Shown here: positions 1-5,145 of the stretch, one piece after another | How positions within the stretch are numbered: position 1 is the first letter of the stretch | Layout of the letters: every line of letters starts with the position of its first letter | From: Aliarcobacter sp. | GTDB lineage: Bacteria > Campylobacterota > Campylobacteria > Campylobacterales > Arcobacteraceae | DNA length: 5,145 nt | NCBI GenBank assembly: GCA_017996075.1 | Contig: JAGOHQ010000076.1 | Coordinates: 1 to 5,145 of the forward strand | Direction: 5' to 3' | The notes under the pieces: model-generated | Database searches by the model: none | What the model was told of the DNA's origin: nothing | The model's input: the letters and a program-made list of their open reading frames with translations, nothing else | Translations under genes and position numbers: made by a program

Positions 1-603
1 AATAACGACCATCTTAATTTAAGGACTATTAAGGATGTTGTTGGTTATATAGAGATGGGTATTTCTCTAATTAAAAGTTCTAGTTATGTTGAAAAGATAC
101 TTGGTTTTTGCTCTCTTACTGGTAGAAGACCAGCAGAGATTGGATGTAGTGCTGATTTCTCGCCTATAGATATAACTCATTTAGAATTTAGCGGACAATT
201 AAAAACTAGAGGTACAGATAGTTTAAAACCTTATGTAATACCTTGTCTTATGAATACCAATGAATTTTTAAGGTGTTGGCAAGATTTTAGAAAACAACAT
301 ACTAAAAATTTAATTGATAAAAAGAACAATAAGTTAGACGATTTCTCAAGCGTTCAATTAGTAGATAAATTCCACAATTCATATTCTAAAGATATGTCTA
401 TGAGAGTTAAAAAATACTTTAGAAATTTTGTAACTGGTGAAATTCAAACAAAAAATTTAAGAGCTATTTATGGTTGTATTTCTATGTCGAAATTCAATAA
501 GGATACTAACAAATCCAATCAAAGATATTTAGCTGAAATATTAGGTCATAGCGATAATGATTTAAACACAGCTAATAGTTATATAGATTTCAACAATATT
601 TAA
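1..603 (+). CDS. Telomere resolvase (protelomerase), C-terminal catalytic domain, 5'-truncated by window edge
   Basis: Reads open from base 1, so the gene starts upstream; the ATG at 55 is internal, and 200 codons are present. It looks like the catalytic domain of a protelomerase, a tyrosine-recombinase relative that cuts replicated palindromic telomeres and rejoins them as covalently closed hairpins. Counting from base 1, the visible active-site set is: TGRRPAE with Arg43 (nt 127-129) as the probable first catalytic Arg; SGQLKTR with Lys68 (nt 202-204); KNLR with Lys151 and Arg154; LGH with His183 (nt 547-549); and the candidate nucleophile Tyr194 (nt 580-582), 11 residues after the His. The GRRxxE, GQLKTR and YVIP blocks, and KxxR replacing the usual HxxR, favour telomere resolvase over an ordinary integrase. 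Known resolvases have about 440-640 aa, so roughly 250 or more residues should lie upstream. The call is from motif memory, without alignment; a divergent integrase is the alternative. Confidence 0.8.
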   Translation, partial: NNDHLNLRTIKDVVGYIEMGISLIKSSSYVEKILGFCSLTGRRPAEIGCSADFSPIDITHLEFSGQLKTRGTDSLKPYVIPCLMNTNEFLRCWQDFRKQHTKNLIDKKNNKLDDFSSVQLVDKFHNSYSKDMSMRVKKYFRNFVTGEIQTKNLRAIYGCISMSKFNKDTNKSNQRYLAEILGHSDNDLNTANSYIDFNNI

Positions 604-608
604 AAATT

Positions 609-1148
609 ATGCAAAAAGAAAAAAATTGTCCTATCTGTCAAGCTTTCATAGATAAAAATTATCTTCCTGAACTGGTTTTGCAAATAAATAAATTAATAAT
701 ATTAAGAGAACCAGCGGAGGTTTTGAATAAAAAAAGCGGTCTTGTTTTTAGTGAATATTACTATAAAAAACATAGAGAAGAATGTTTAATTGACTACGAT
801 TTACCTATAGAAGAACAGAAAATCAAATTAGCTAAAGAAATAGACGGAAAGTCTTATAATCAATCCTCCATAGATATAACTTCAATAATTACAGATTTTA
901 GAAATATGAGCGATGAGGAAAAACAAAGTAGAAAAATTAAAATGATGTATGAAGTGGAATATTTGATTTTAAATATAATTCACCATCAATTAGTTAACGG
1001 GTTGGATGATAACTCGGTAAAAGGTATTATTCCAAAAGACGATATAAACACTTTCAAAATTATTAATGAAGTTCTAAATAAACCAGATGTTAAAAGCGAG
1101 GAATTGAGATTAAATGAAATTAATAAATATAAACAATTTAGAAGTTAA
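609..1148 (+). CDS. Hypothetical 179-aa protein with CxxC...HxxxC zinc-ligand pattern, possible DNA-binding protein
   Basis: Starts 5 nt after the protelomerase stop with no recognisable Shine-Dalgarno, so co-transcription and perhaps translational coupling are likely. The N-terminus carries CPIC (Cys7, Cys10); a helical stretch follows, then YYYKKHREECL with His55 and Cys59, giving four plausible zinc ligands. The order CPxC, helices, aromatic/basic turn, HxxxC resembles phage zinc-binding helix-turn-helix domains in which the last helix carries an RH/KH signature; that comparison is inference. Residues 60-179 are charged and probably helical (DEEKQSRKIKMMYEVEYLI, then a conserved-looking IIPKDDINTFKIINEVLNK segment) with no membrane segment. 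Possible roles are a regulator of the resolvase operon, a telomere- or origin-binding partner, or a small-terminase-like packaging protein. None is shown by the sequence. Coding status is secure from length, position and codon use. Confidence 0.8.
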   Translation: MQKEKNCPICQAFIDKNYLPELVLQINKLIILREPAEVLNKKSGLVFSEYYYKKHREECLIDYDLPIEEQKIKLAKEIDGKSYNQSSIDITSIITDFRNMSDEEKQSRKIKMMYEVEYLILNIIHHQLVNGLDDNSVKGIIPKDDINTFKIINEVLNKPDVKSEELRLNEINKYKQFRS

Positions 1149-1331
1149 TTACAAAAAATCTCTAATTGAAAAGCCTATTTTTGACATCACTAAATAATAT
1201 ATCAATATCTTAACTATCAATATTTTAAGTATCTTGTATTTGTCAGTAATCAGTCCGCCGTTAAGTAATAACGAGTATAATTGCAGACTGATAAAGAAGA
1301 CCAATACTATACAGAAAAATTTGCCTAGCAA
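1149..1331 (-). CDS. Small two-helix membrane protein, 60 aa, TTG start
   Basis: A minus-strand reading frame that starts at TTG (1331-1329) and overlaps the end of the upstream ORF by 7 nt (TTGCTAG), so expression would depend on translational coupling; I see no convincing Shine-Dalgarno. The protein has two hydrophobic helices: about residues 5-27 (FFCIVLVFFISLQLYSLLL), then a short polar turn NGGLITDKYK, then about residues 37-55 (LKILIVKILIYYLVMSKIGF). A small hairpin membrane protein of this size could be holin-like, a toxin, or an accessory to its partner, but no family is recognised. Its TAA abuts, without overlap, the TAA of the convergent + strand gene ending at 1148. AT-rich DNA yields hydrophobic ORFs by chance, so reality rests mainly on the overlap and the head-to-head packing. 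Confidence 0.5.
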   Translation of the reverse strand: MLGKFFCIVLVFFISLQLYSLLLNGGLITDKYKILKILIVKILIYYLVMSKIGFSIRDFL

Positions 1332-1507
1332 TTGATTAACTTTTTGTATTGCTCTTCACTGATAACAAAAACAGTATTTTCTTTATATTGAATAGCCTGT
1401 GCTTGAAGTAAAGCCTTGTTTACGATGATATCTAGAAATAATCTTGCGTCATTACTTGGTAATTGTTGAAGAGTATATAAGTCAAAGTCGTATTTGTAAT
1501 TAATCAT
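1325..1507 (-). CDS. Hypothetical 60-aa soluble protein, first gene of minus-strand operon
   Basis: ATG at 1507-1505 is preceded on the minus strand by GAGG (1516-1513) at a 5-nt spacing, the best ribosome-binding site in the window, which supports this start. The 60-aa product is soluble and mixed-charge: an acidic/aromatic N-terminus (MINYKYDFDLYTLQQLP), a helix around residues 19-40 (DARLFLDIIVNKALLQAQA), then a short strand-like ENTVFVISEEQYKKLI, ending NC. I recognise no family. Size and the helix-strand layout would fit a small phage regulator, antitoxin or accessory protein, but nothing here proves that. It leads a two-gene unit with the membrane ORF that overlaps its stop. The long upstream leader (roughly 1735 down to 1508) carries a candidate structured RNA element. 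Confidence 0.68.
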   Translation of the reverse strand: MINYKYDFDLYTLQQLPSNDARLFLDIIVNKALLQAQAIQYKENTVFVISEEQYKKLINC

Positions 1508-1512
1508 ATTAA

Positions 1513-1516
1513 CCTC
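1513..1516 (-). promoter_or_regulatory. Shine-Dalgarno (GAGG) of the 60-aa minus-strand gene
   Basis: Minus strand reads GAGGT then TAAT then ATG. The four-base match and 5-nt spacing fix the start at 1507. It is notable because the neighbouring genes (609 and 2056) have no or only a weak site. Confidence 0.65.
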
Positions 1517-1534
1517 ATAGCTTTATTGAAAATG

Positions 1535-1681
1535 GTGCTAGGGGCTTACGAAAATTATTACAAGTAACAATCCGTGTTAAACTTCACGCCAGAGGCGTTT
1601 ATAGAATAACACACCCCTAGCATAAAGCTTAAAAGGTCTTAATGTGATGTTTTGATTGCTAAATGATATTCGTAAGTATCA
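1535..1681 (-). ncRNA. Candidate structured leader RNA: three-way junction plus possible pseudoknot
   Basis: On the minus strand this sits in the leader of the 60-aa gene, ending about 20 nt before its ribosome-binding site. P1 is TGCTAGGGG (1622-1614) with CCCCTAGCA (1544-1536), 9 bp, perfect. Inside it, GTGTTA (1612-1607) pairs with TAACAC (1579-1574), capped by ACGCC-TCT-GGCGT (1598-1586). A second arm is ATTGTTA (1571-1565), loop CTTG, TAATAAT (1560-1554), with one G-U pair possible only on this strand. The unpaired junction strand TTCGTAAG (1552-1545) is perfectly complementary to the whole 8-nt loop CTTACGAA of an upstream hairpin TGATA/TATCA (1681-1664). This looks like a riboswitch- or ribozyme-type cis element. 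I do not recognise a known class, and no tRNA T-arm or anticodon arm can be built. Confidence 0.5.
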
Positions 1682-1742
1682 CTAACGCTTTAAATACTAA
1701 ACTAATTTGATTTTATAAACAAAGACAAAAAAATTTTTTAAA

Positions 1743-1773
1743 AGTATAGACTACTAAAAGAGAGTAATGTAAA
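1743..1773 (-). promoter_or_regulatory. Possible promoter of the minus-strand operon
   Basis: Minus strand has TTTACA (1773-1768) and TATACT (1748-1743) separated by 19 nt, longer than the usual 17. A perfect TTGACA lies at 1780-1775 but is 26 nt from TATACT. A start near 1736 would give a leader of about 230 nt that includes the structured element. AT-rich DNA makes chance matches common. Confidence 0.25.
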
Positions 1774-1788
1774 TTGTCAATATGAAAA

Positions 1789-1811
1789 TAGCGGCAGAAG
1801 TTCTACCGCTA
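1789..1811. repeat. 23-nt near-perfect palindrome
   Basis: TAGCGG, one mismatch (C/A), AGAA, central G, TTCT, CCGCTA: the two halves are complementary except for a single pair. It is the most GC-rich dyad on the polymerase side of the region and stands out against the AT background. Read on the minus strand it is followed by TTTTC, a weak U-run, so it could act as a minus-strand terminator. It could equally be an operator or a binding site for a dimeric protein. It is much shorter than known protelomerase target palindromes. Confidence 0.6.
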
Positions 1812-1833
1812 AAAAATTTAATAAATAAAAGTG

Positions 1834-1846
1834 AGGTTATAAACCT
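1834..1846. repeat. Short inverted repeat AGGTT-ATA-AACCT
   Basis: Perfect 5-bp arms with a 3-nt centre, 22 nt right of the 23-nt palindrome. Too short to call a function; listed as part of the dyad cluster. Confidence 0.4.
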
Positions 1847-1864
1847 AAAGACTTAAAATGAAAC

Positions 1865-1913
1865 TTTAAAATAGAAAAACCAACACAGGAAATGTTATTT
1901 TCTATCTTTTAAA
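1865..1913. repeat. Long hairpin, 7+7 bp with a 2-nt bulge
   Basis: TTTAAAA-TAGAAAA (1865-1878) pairs with TTTTCTA (1898-1904) and TTTTAAA (1907-1913), with TC bulged out between the two right-hand blocks. Within the loop, AACA (1882-1885) and TGTT (1893-1896) add 4 bp, leaving the apical CAGGAAA. The stem is nearly all A-T and has no following T-run, so it is not a classical intrinsic terminator. It lies just upstream of a possible -10 box for the polymerase and may be a protein-binding or origin element. Confidence 0.5.
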
Positions 1914-1921
1914 TTACATTA

Positions 1922-1927
1922 TATAAT
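1922..1927 (+). promoter_or_regulatory. Possible -10 box (TATAAT) for the polymerase gene
   Basis: A perfect TATAAT, but the base composition makes this expected by chance and the best -35 at 17 nt (TTTCTA, 1899-1904) matches only three of six positions. If it is real, the start would be near 1934, and the inverted repeat at 1958-1994 would lie in the transcribed leader. Confidence 0.2.
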
Positions 1928-1957
1928 TTAAATTTCAACATAAAAATTATATATTTA

Positions 1958-1994
1958 AGTGATAAATTCTATATAGATATCTAATTTTATCACT
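1958..1994. repeat. Inverted repeat AGTGATAAA / TTTATCACT, 19-nt centre
   Basis: Perfect 9-bp arms (1958-1966 and 1986-1994). The centre contains two overlapping 10-bp perfect palindromes, TCTATATAGA (1968-1977) and TAGATATCTA (1974-1983). The spacing of arms around a palindromic core suggests a site for a dimer or tetramer of a regulator, such as an operator for the polymerase gene, or a leader hairpin. Confidence 0.5.
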
Positions 1995-2024
1995 AATTCA
2001 TCTTAAAAATTTTTAGGTTTATTT

Positions 2025-2049
2025 ATCTCATTAACTCTATGAATGAGAT
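2025..2049 (+). promoter_or_regulatory. Hairpin over the ribosome-binding region of the polymerase
   Basis: ATCTCATT (2025-2032) pairs perfectly with AATGAGAT (2042-2049) around a 9-nt loop. The right arm contains the only Shine-Dalgarno-like bases (GAG, 2045-2047) before the ATG at 2056, so folding would hide them and reduce translation. Regulation is inferred from position alone. Confidence 0.45.
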
Positions 2050-2055
2050 TAAAAT

Positions 2056-5000
2056 ATGTCTAAAAATAACAAAAAACAAACCAAATCAAATCTTGATATT
2101 TCACAAAAACTTACTGGAAATAACAACCATAAATATTTTTTTAGAAATTTTAATTATAAGCTTTCTGGTAGAAATGGTTATTATGATAAATTAGAAAAAC
2201 CAATATTACCTTATCATAAGTATATTATACCTGATGAATTAGTTAATTATCCTATTACTGAAAAAAATAATATCATTTGTCCTCTTGTAATAGATACAGA
2301 GTTCACAAGTTATTATGGAGATAATAAAGGATTAACTAAAGAAAAATTACAAAATCTTGATAATAGACAACTAATTCAAATTGATAGGTTGGACCGATTA
2401 ATAAAAAACAGAACACCTGATTTAAAAGGTATTTACGAATTAACGGAAAATAGGGAAATAAAACAAATAAATGCTGATTTATTAAACAAAATAGATATTC
2501 AAGCAATCCCTACTATTAACTTAACTACTCAAATCAAACACGCTTTATATGATGATGCAGAAATTTTAATTAATCCTGATATTAAGGATTTTTATGAGCA
2601 GAATGTATCAAATTCTAATTATTATTATCCAACTTATGATAAATACTCACAATGTCATATATTTGATTTTCTAAAGTTAAAAGGTTTCCAAATTGAAATA
2701 GGTAATAAAAACGAATTGGATTATGAAGAATTAAAAAAATATCCTACTTGTACTTTTAAACTTTACGCTTATTTCTTACTCGCAGACTTATCTAAAACAT
2801 TTCAAACCTTACCTTTACCTGTATATATAAGAAAAAAAGGTGAAGAATGGGTAGAAAATCAACTATTTATAGACTTAAAAAAAGCTTTTCAAAAAAAGAA
2901 AATAACCCAAGAACGAAGATTAAAAACAAATTCTAATAAAGGATTTTGTCAACAATGGCATACTCAAAGATTAATAACAATTAATAGTTTAAAATATCGT
3001 TTAGTTTTTGACTTGGTAGATTTAGGAGCTATGCAAGGAGCTATCAGTTTAAATAGCGTTCTTGAAAATCTTGGAATGGATACTAGCAATAAAAATTTAC
3101 TTGATGATGTAAAAGATAATATGTTGCTAGCTATGATTGAACGACCAGAAGAATTTAAAAAATATGCTCTTGGCGACTTAGTTATTTATGATGCTTTTAA
3201 AAAGCATAATGATTTATTTAAAAAAGCTTATGAAGAGTTAGGATTAAAAAATTATTTTACAGAAGTTAAATTAACAACAGGTGCAACAACTAATGATTTA
3301 CAACAAAGTACTTTATTAAAAAATTTAGGATTAAATATTCAAAATACTGAAAATATCAAAATTCTTAAATATTATACTATTCCTGCGACTTCTAAAAATT
3401 TAAGAACATCAAAAACAGAAGAAGTTAGAAACTTAAAAGAAAGCGAATTAAACAAACATTTCTTAAGTAAAACCAATGGTGGTAGGTGTTATAATAATAG
3501 ACAATCTATAAATATAATTTCAAAAGATTTTACACTAGTAGATATTGATATTGCTGGTGCTTATTCTACTACGGCAAGCATTTTACCTTTCTATTATGGG
3601 TGTCCTGTTATAATGGGATTTAATCAAGGAAAAGTAACCATAAGAGATTTTTTTAAACATTATGATAAAAAATATTTAATAAAAAGAGGGTTTAAGTTAG
3701 CTGTAGAAACAATTAAACCGCTTAATATAGAACAGGATTTTATCCCGTCTTGGTTGAAATTAAAAATAGAAAAAGATATTAAAAAAATAGATGGTACTAA
3801 TGAATATGCAGGGATTACCACACATAGCGTTGATTTAGATAATACACCAACATCTATACTTACAAGGGAATTAATAACTTCAACATTAACTTGGGACGAA
3901 CTAGATATTATAAAAACTGAATGGAATAATAAACAAAGAGATGAATTTCTAGACAATGTTTATATGAAGTCTGCATTGTTTTATCCAAAAAATTTTGAAT
4001 GTAAGTCTATAGAAGATTTATTTAATAAAAAGACAATTCATAAAAGGTTTAATAATACCATACCAAATTCATATATAGTAAATGATGATGGGGAATATAA
4101 CCATTATTGGTATTCAACAAATTTCGGTAAATTAGGTTTAGATAAAATAATACAAAAACGGGCAGAATATAAAAAAACAAATCCGTCTTTAGCTTATCTC
4201 TATAAATTAATAGGTAACACACTCTACGGAATTAATGTTTCTAAATATTTTGAAATTAGTAATATTCTTCTAGCTGCAAACATTACAGCTATGTGTCGTT
4301 GTGGGATGTATCTAACTGAAAAAGCTTTAAATATATATCAAACCATTACAGACGGGGGTATTTTTAACCTTAACGAAGTTATACATAAAATTGAAAGATA
4401 TAAAAAAAATATTATTGATACTTCCTCATTTGTAAGAAGTTATCAAAAAAGAAATGAAGATTTATCAAAAAATCATAAATGGAAAAATAAACCAATAACT
4501 GAAAATGGTAAGAAAATACTATATCAAAAAGGGAAAGGATGGTTGATTGATGATAAATATTATGGAAATATTGATATAGATATTTTTACTAAACTATCAA
4601 AAGATTTAGAAGAATATAAAAAGATTTATGGTGAAAATCACAAATTTACAAAAGAAAAAGAAAATGAGTTAAAACCTTTTGAAGATAAAGTGAAAAAATT
4701 ATATATAAAAATTAATGAATTAGTAAAAAATCATATTAGCAAAGTCTTCTCTAATAACGATATTTTCAACAGTGAATTTGAAAAAATAAAAGTAGATGAA
4801 AAAGGGATAGCTATAAAGGATGAAAATAACAATTATATTTATGAAAAAGTAAAAGGACTTTACAATTTTGAAGTTAAGAATATTTGTAATTCAGTCAGTT
4901 TTCACGGCTCAGCTGATTATATGTATACAAACCTCAAAGGTGAAATAACTACAAAAATGCGTGGTTATGATGTTAAACCTAATGTTGTTGCTTGGAAATT

Positions 5001-5145
5001 AGAAAACAATAAATTAACACCTGATACTGATTATTATAATGAAAAACAACCAATTCAAAGATTTTTAGAAGATTTAAAATACAAACCTGAAAGCGTTAAA
5101 ATACAACCACCTTTTACTAAAACATCTATTTTAAAACCTGCACAA
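2056..5145 (+). CDS. Family B DNA polymerase with 3'-5' exonuclease domain, 3'-truncated by window edge
   Basis: An uninterrupted frame of 1030 codons, still open at the window end. ATG 2056 is the first start after in-frame stops at 2044 and 2050. Exonuclease domain: Exo I VIDTEF (Asp80, Glu82); a tentative Exo II in LLADLSKTF (Asp244); Exo III YALGD (Tyr370, Asp374). Linker: NGGR (residues 474-477), matching the YxGG position. Polymerase domain: motif A DIAGAYS (Asp498, Tyr503); motif B KLIGNTLYG (Lys717, Asn721, Tyr724, Gly725); motif C ITDGG (Asp766), where the usual first Asp of DTD is Ile. A KMRGY block at 967-971 may be the KxY motif. A Lys-rich insertion of about 170 residues (775-945) separates motif C from it. 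Motif B to C is about 49 residues, too short for a phi29-like TPR2. It probably replicates the element that also carries the telomere resolvase. Confidence 0.9.
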   Translation, partial: MSKNNKKQTKSNLDISQKLTGNNNHKYFFRNFNYKLSGRNGYYDKLEKPILPYHKYIIPDELVNYPITEKNNIICPLVIDTEFTSYYGDNKGLTKEKLQNLDNRQLIQIDRLDRLIKNRTPDLKGIYELTENREIKQINADLLNKIDIQAIPTINLTTQIKHALYDDAEILINPDIKDFYEQNVSNSNYYYPTYDKYSQCHIFDFLKLKGFQIEIGNKNELDYEELKKYPTCTFKLYAYFLLADLSKTFQTLPLPVYIRKKGEEWVENQLFIDLKKAFQKKKITQERRLKTNSNKGFCQQWHTQRLITINSLKYRLVFDLVDLGAMQGAISLNSVLENLGMDTSNKNLLDDVKDNMLLAMIERPEEFKKYALGDLVIYDAFKKHNDLFKKAYEELGLKNYFTEVKLTTGATTNDLQQSTLLKNLGLNIQNTENIKILKYYTIPATSKNLRTSKTEEVRNLKESELNKHFLSKTNGGRCYNNRQSINIISKDFTLVDIDIAGAYSTTASILPFYYGCPVIMGFNQGKVTIRDFFKHYDKKYLIKRGFKLAVETIKPLNIEQDFIPSWLKLKIEKDIKKIDGTNEYAGITTHSVDLDNTPTSILTRELITSTLTWDELDIIKTEWNNKQRDEFLDNVYMKSALFYPKNFECKSIEDLFNKKTIHKRFNNTIPNSYIVNDDGEYNHYWYSTNFGKLGLDKIIQKRAEYKKTNPSLAYLYKLIGNTLYGINVSKYFEISNILLAANITAMCRCGMYLTEKALNIYQTITDGGIFNLNEVIHKIERYKKNIIDTSSFVRSYQKRNEDLSKNHKWKNKPITENGKKILYQKGKGWLIDDKYYGNIDIDIFTKLSKDLEEYKKIYGENHKFTKEKENELKPFEDKVKKLYIKINELVKNHISKVFSNNDIFNSEFEKIKVDEKGIAIKDENNNYIYEKVKGLYNFEVKNICNSVSFHGSADYMYTNLKGEITTKMRGYDVKPNVVAWKLENNKLTPDTDYYNEKQPIQRFLEDLKYKPESVKIQPPFTKTSILKPAQ

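Larger units (their letters stand above)
1508..2055. other. 548-nt non-coding divergent regulatory region, rich in inverted repeats
   Basis: No credible gene lies here; stops are frequent in all frames. It separates the minus-strand operon (start 1507) from the polymerase (start 2056), so it must hold both sets of promoters. From left to right it contains a nested stem structure (1536-1622), a hairpin whose loop matches it (1664-1681), an A/T tract (about 1727-1741), a near-palindrome (1789-1811), a small stem (1834-1846), a long hairpin (1865-1913), an inverted repeat with a 19-nt centre (1958-1994), a second A/T palindrome TAAAAATTTTTA (2004-2015) and a hairpin at the polymerase start (2025-2049). 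The density of dyads plus bendable A-tracts would suit a control region or replication origin. No iterons of constant sequence were found. Confidence 0.7.

Noticed and set aside
55..603. Treating ATG 55 as the real start of the recombinase
   Set aside because: The frame is open to base 1, no ribosome-binding site precedes 55, and a resolvase needs an N-terminal region that is missing.
1533..1622. Possible tRNA on the minus strand, because the 9-bp stem ends in CCCCTAGCACCA and looks like an acceptor stem with CCA
   Set aside because: No T-arm with a 7-nt TTCRA-type loop, no D-arm and no anticodon arm can be placed; the internal helices form two arms of the wrong geometry. tmRNA was rejected for the same reason and for lack of a tag frame.
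1535..1681. Hammerhead, HDV-like, twister, glutamine or purine riboswitch
   Set aside because: The conserved core bases I know for these classes (for example CUGAUGA with GAAA for hammerhead) are absent.
1789..1811. Calling the 23-nt palindrome the protelomerase target or telomere
   Set aside because: Known targets are longer (roughly 40-56 bp) and occur at the ends of resolved molecules; this one is internal and short.
1782..1856. Small + strand frame of 24 codons starting at ATG 1782
   Set aside because: No ribosome-binding site at usable distance, it runs through two dyads, and its length is expected by chance.
1508..2055. CRISPR array or iteron array
   Set aside because: The repeats are inverted and all different; no regularly spaced direct repeat is present.
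2039..2200. Out-of-frame ATG at 2039 giving about 50 codons overlapping the polymerase start
   Set aside because: No ribosome-binding site, it lies in the hairpin loop, and its composition follows the frame-shifted polymerase sequence.
3660..3956. 98-codon open frame on the minus strand
   Set aside because: It lies wholly antisense inside the polymerase gene between motifs A and B, where the + strand coding evidence is strong.

Overview
The window comes from a very AT-rich replicon (about three quarters A+T by eye; lysine, asparagine and isoleucine written mostly as AAA, AAT and ATT/ATA). It looks like an extrachromosomal element, probably a linear phage, plasmid-prophage or organelle-type plasmid, rather than a cellular chromosome. 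Two hallmark genes support this: the C-terminal catalytic half of a telomere resolvase (protelomerase) at the left edge, and a very large family B DNA polymerase running off the right edge. TGG encodes Trp, no TGA is read through, and most genes lack a strong Shine-Dalgarno. The host cannot be named from this window; a low-GC cyanobacterial, plastid or other bacterial setting would all fit.

Layout. 1-603 (+): protelomerase, open at its 5' end. 609-1148 (+): a 179-aa protein with a CxxC...HxxxC zinc-ligand pattern, 5 nt downstream and so probably in the same operon. 1149-1507 (-): two small overlapping ORFs, a 60-aa soluble protein and a 60-aa two-helix membrane protein, convergent with the first pair and ending exactly where the + strand gene ends. 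1508-2055: a 548-nt non-coding divergent region full of inverted repeats. 2056-5145 (+): family B DNA polymerase, more than 1030 codons, open at its 3' end.

The non-coding region is the least explained part. Read on the minus strand, it places a compact fold in the leader of the small-ORF operon. A perfect 9-bp closing stem encloses a three-way junction, and an 8-nt junction strand is perfectly complementary to the complete loop of an upstream hairpin, giving a potential pseudoknot. Toward the polymerase lie a 23-nt near-palindrome, a 7+7-bp hairpin, a 9-bp inverted repeat with a 19-nt centre, and an 8-bp hairpin overlapping the weak ribosome-binding region of the polymerase.

Together the genes suggest a self-replicating linear element. 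The polymerase would copy it, the resolvase would process replicated palindromic ends into covalently closed hairpins, and the divergent region would carry control (possibly origin) functions. Pairing a hairpin-telomere enzyme with a family B polymerase is noteworthy, because linear elements with their own polymerase of this family more often use protein-capped ends. The other proteins are of unknown function.
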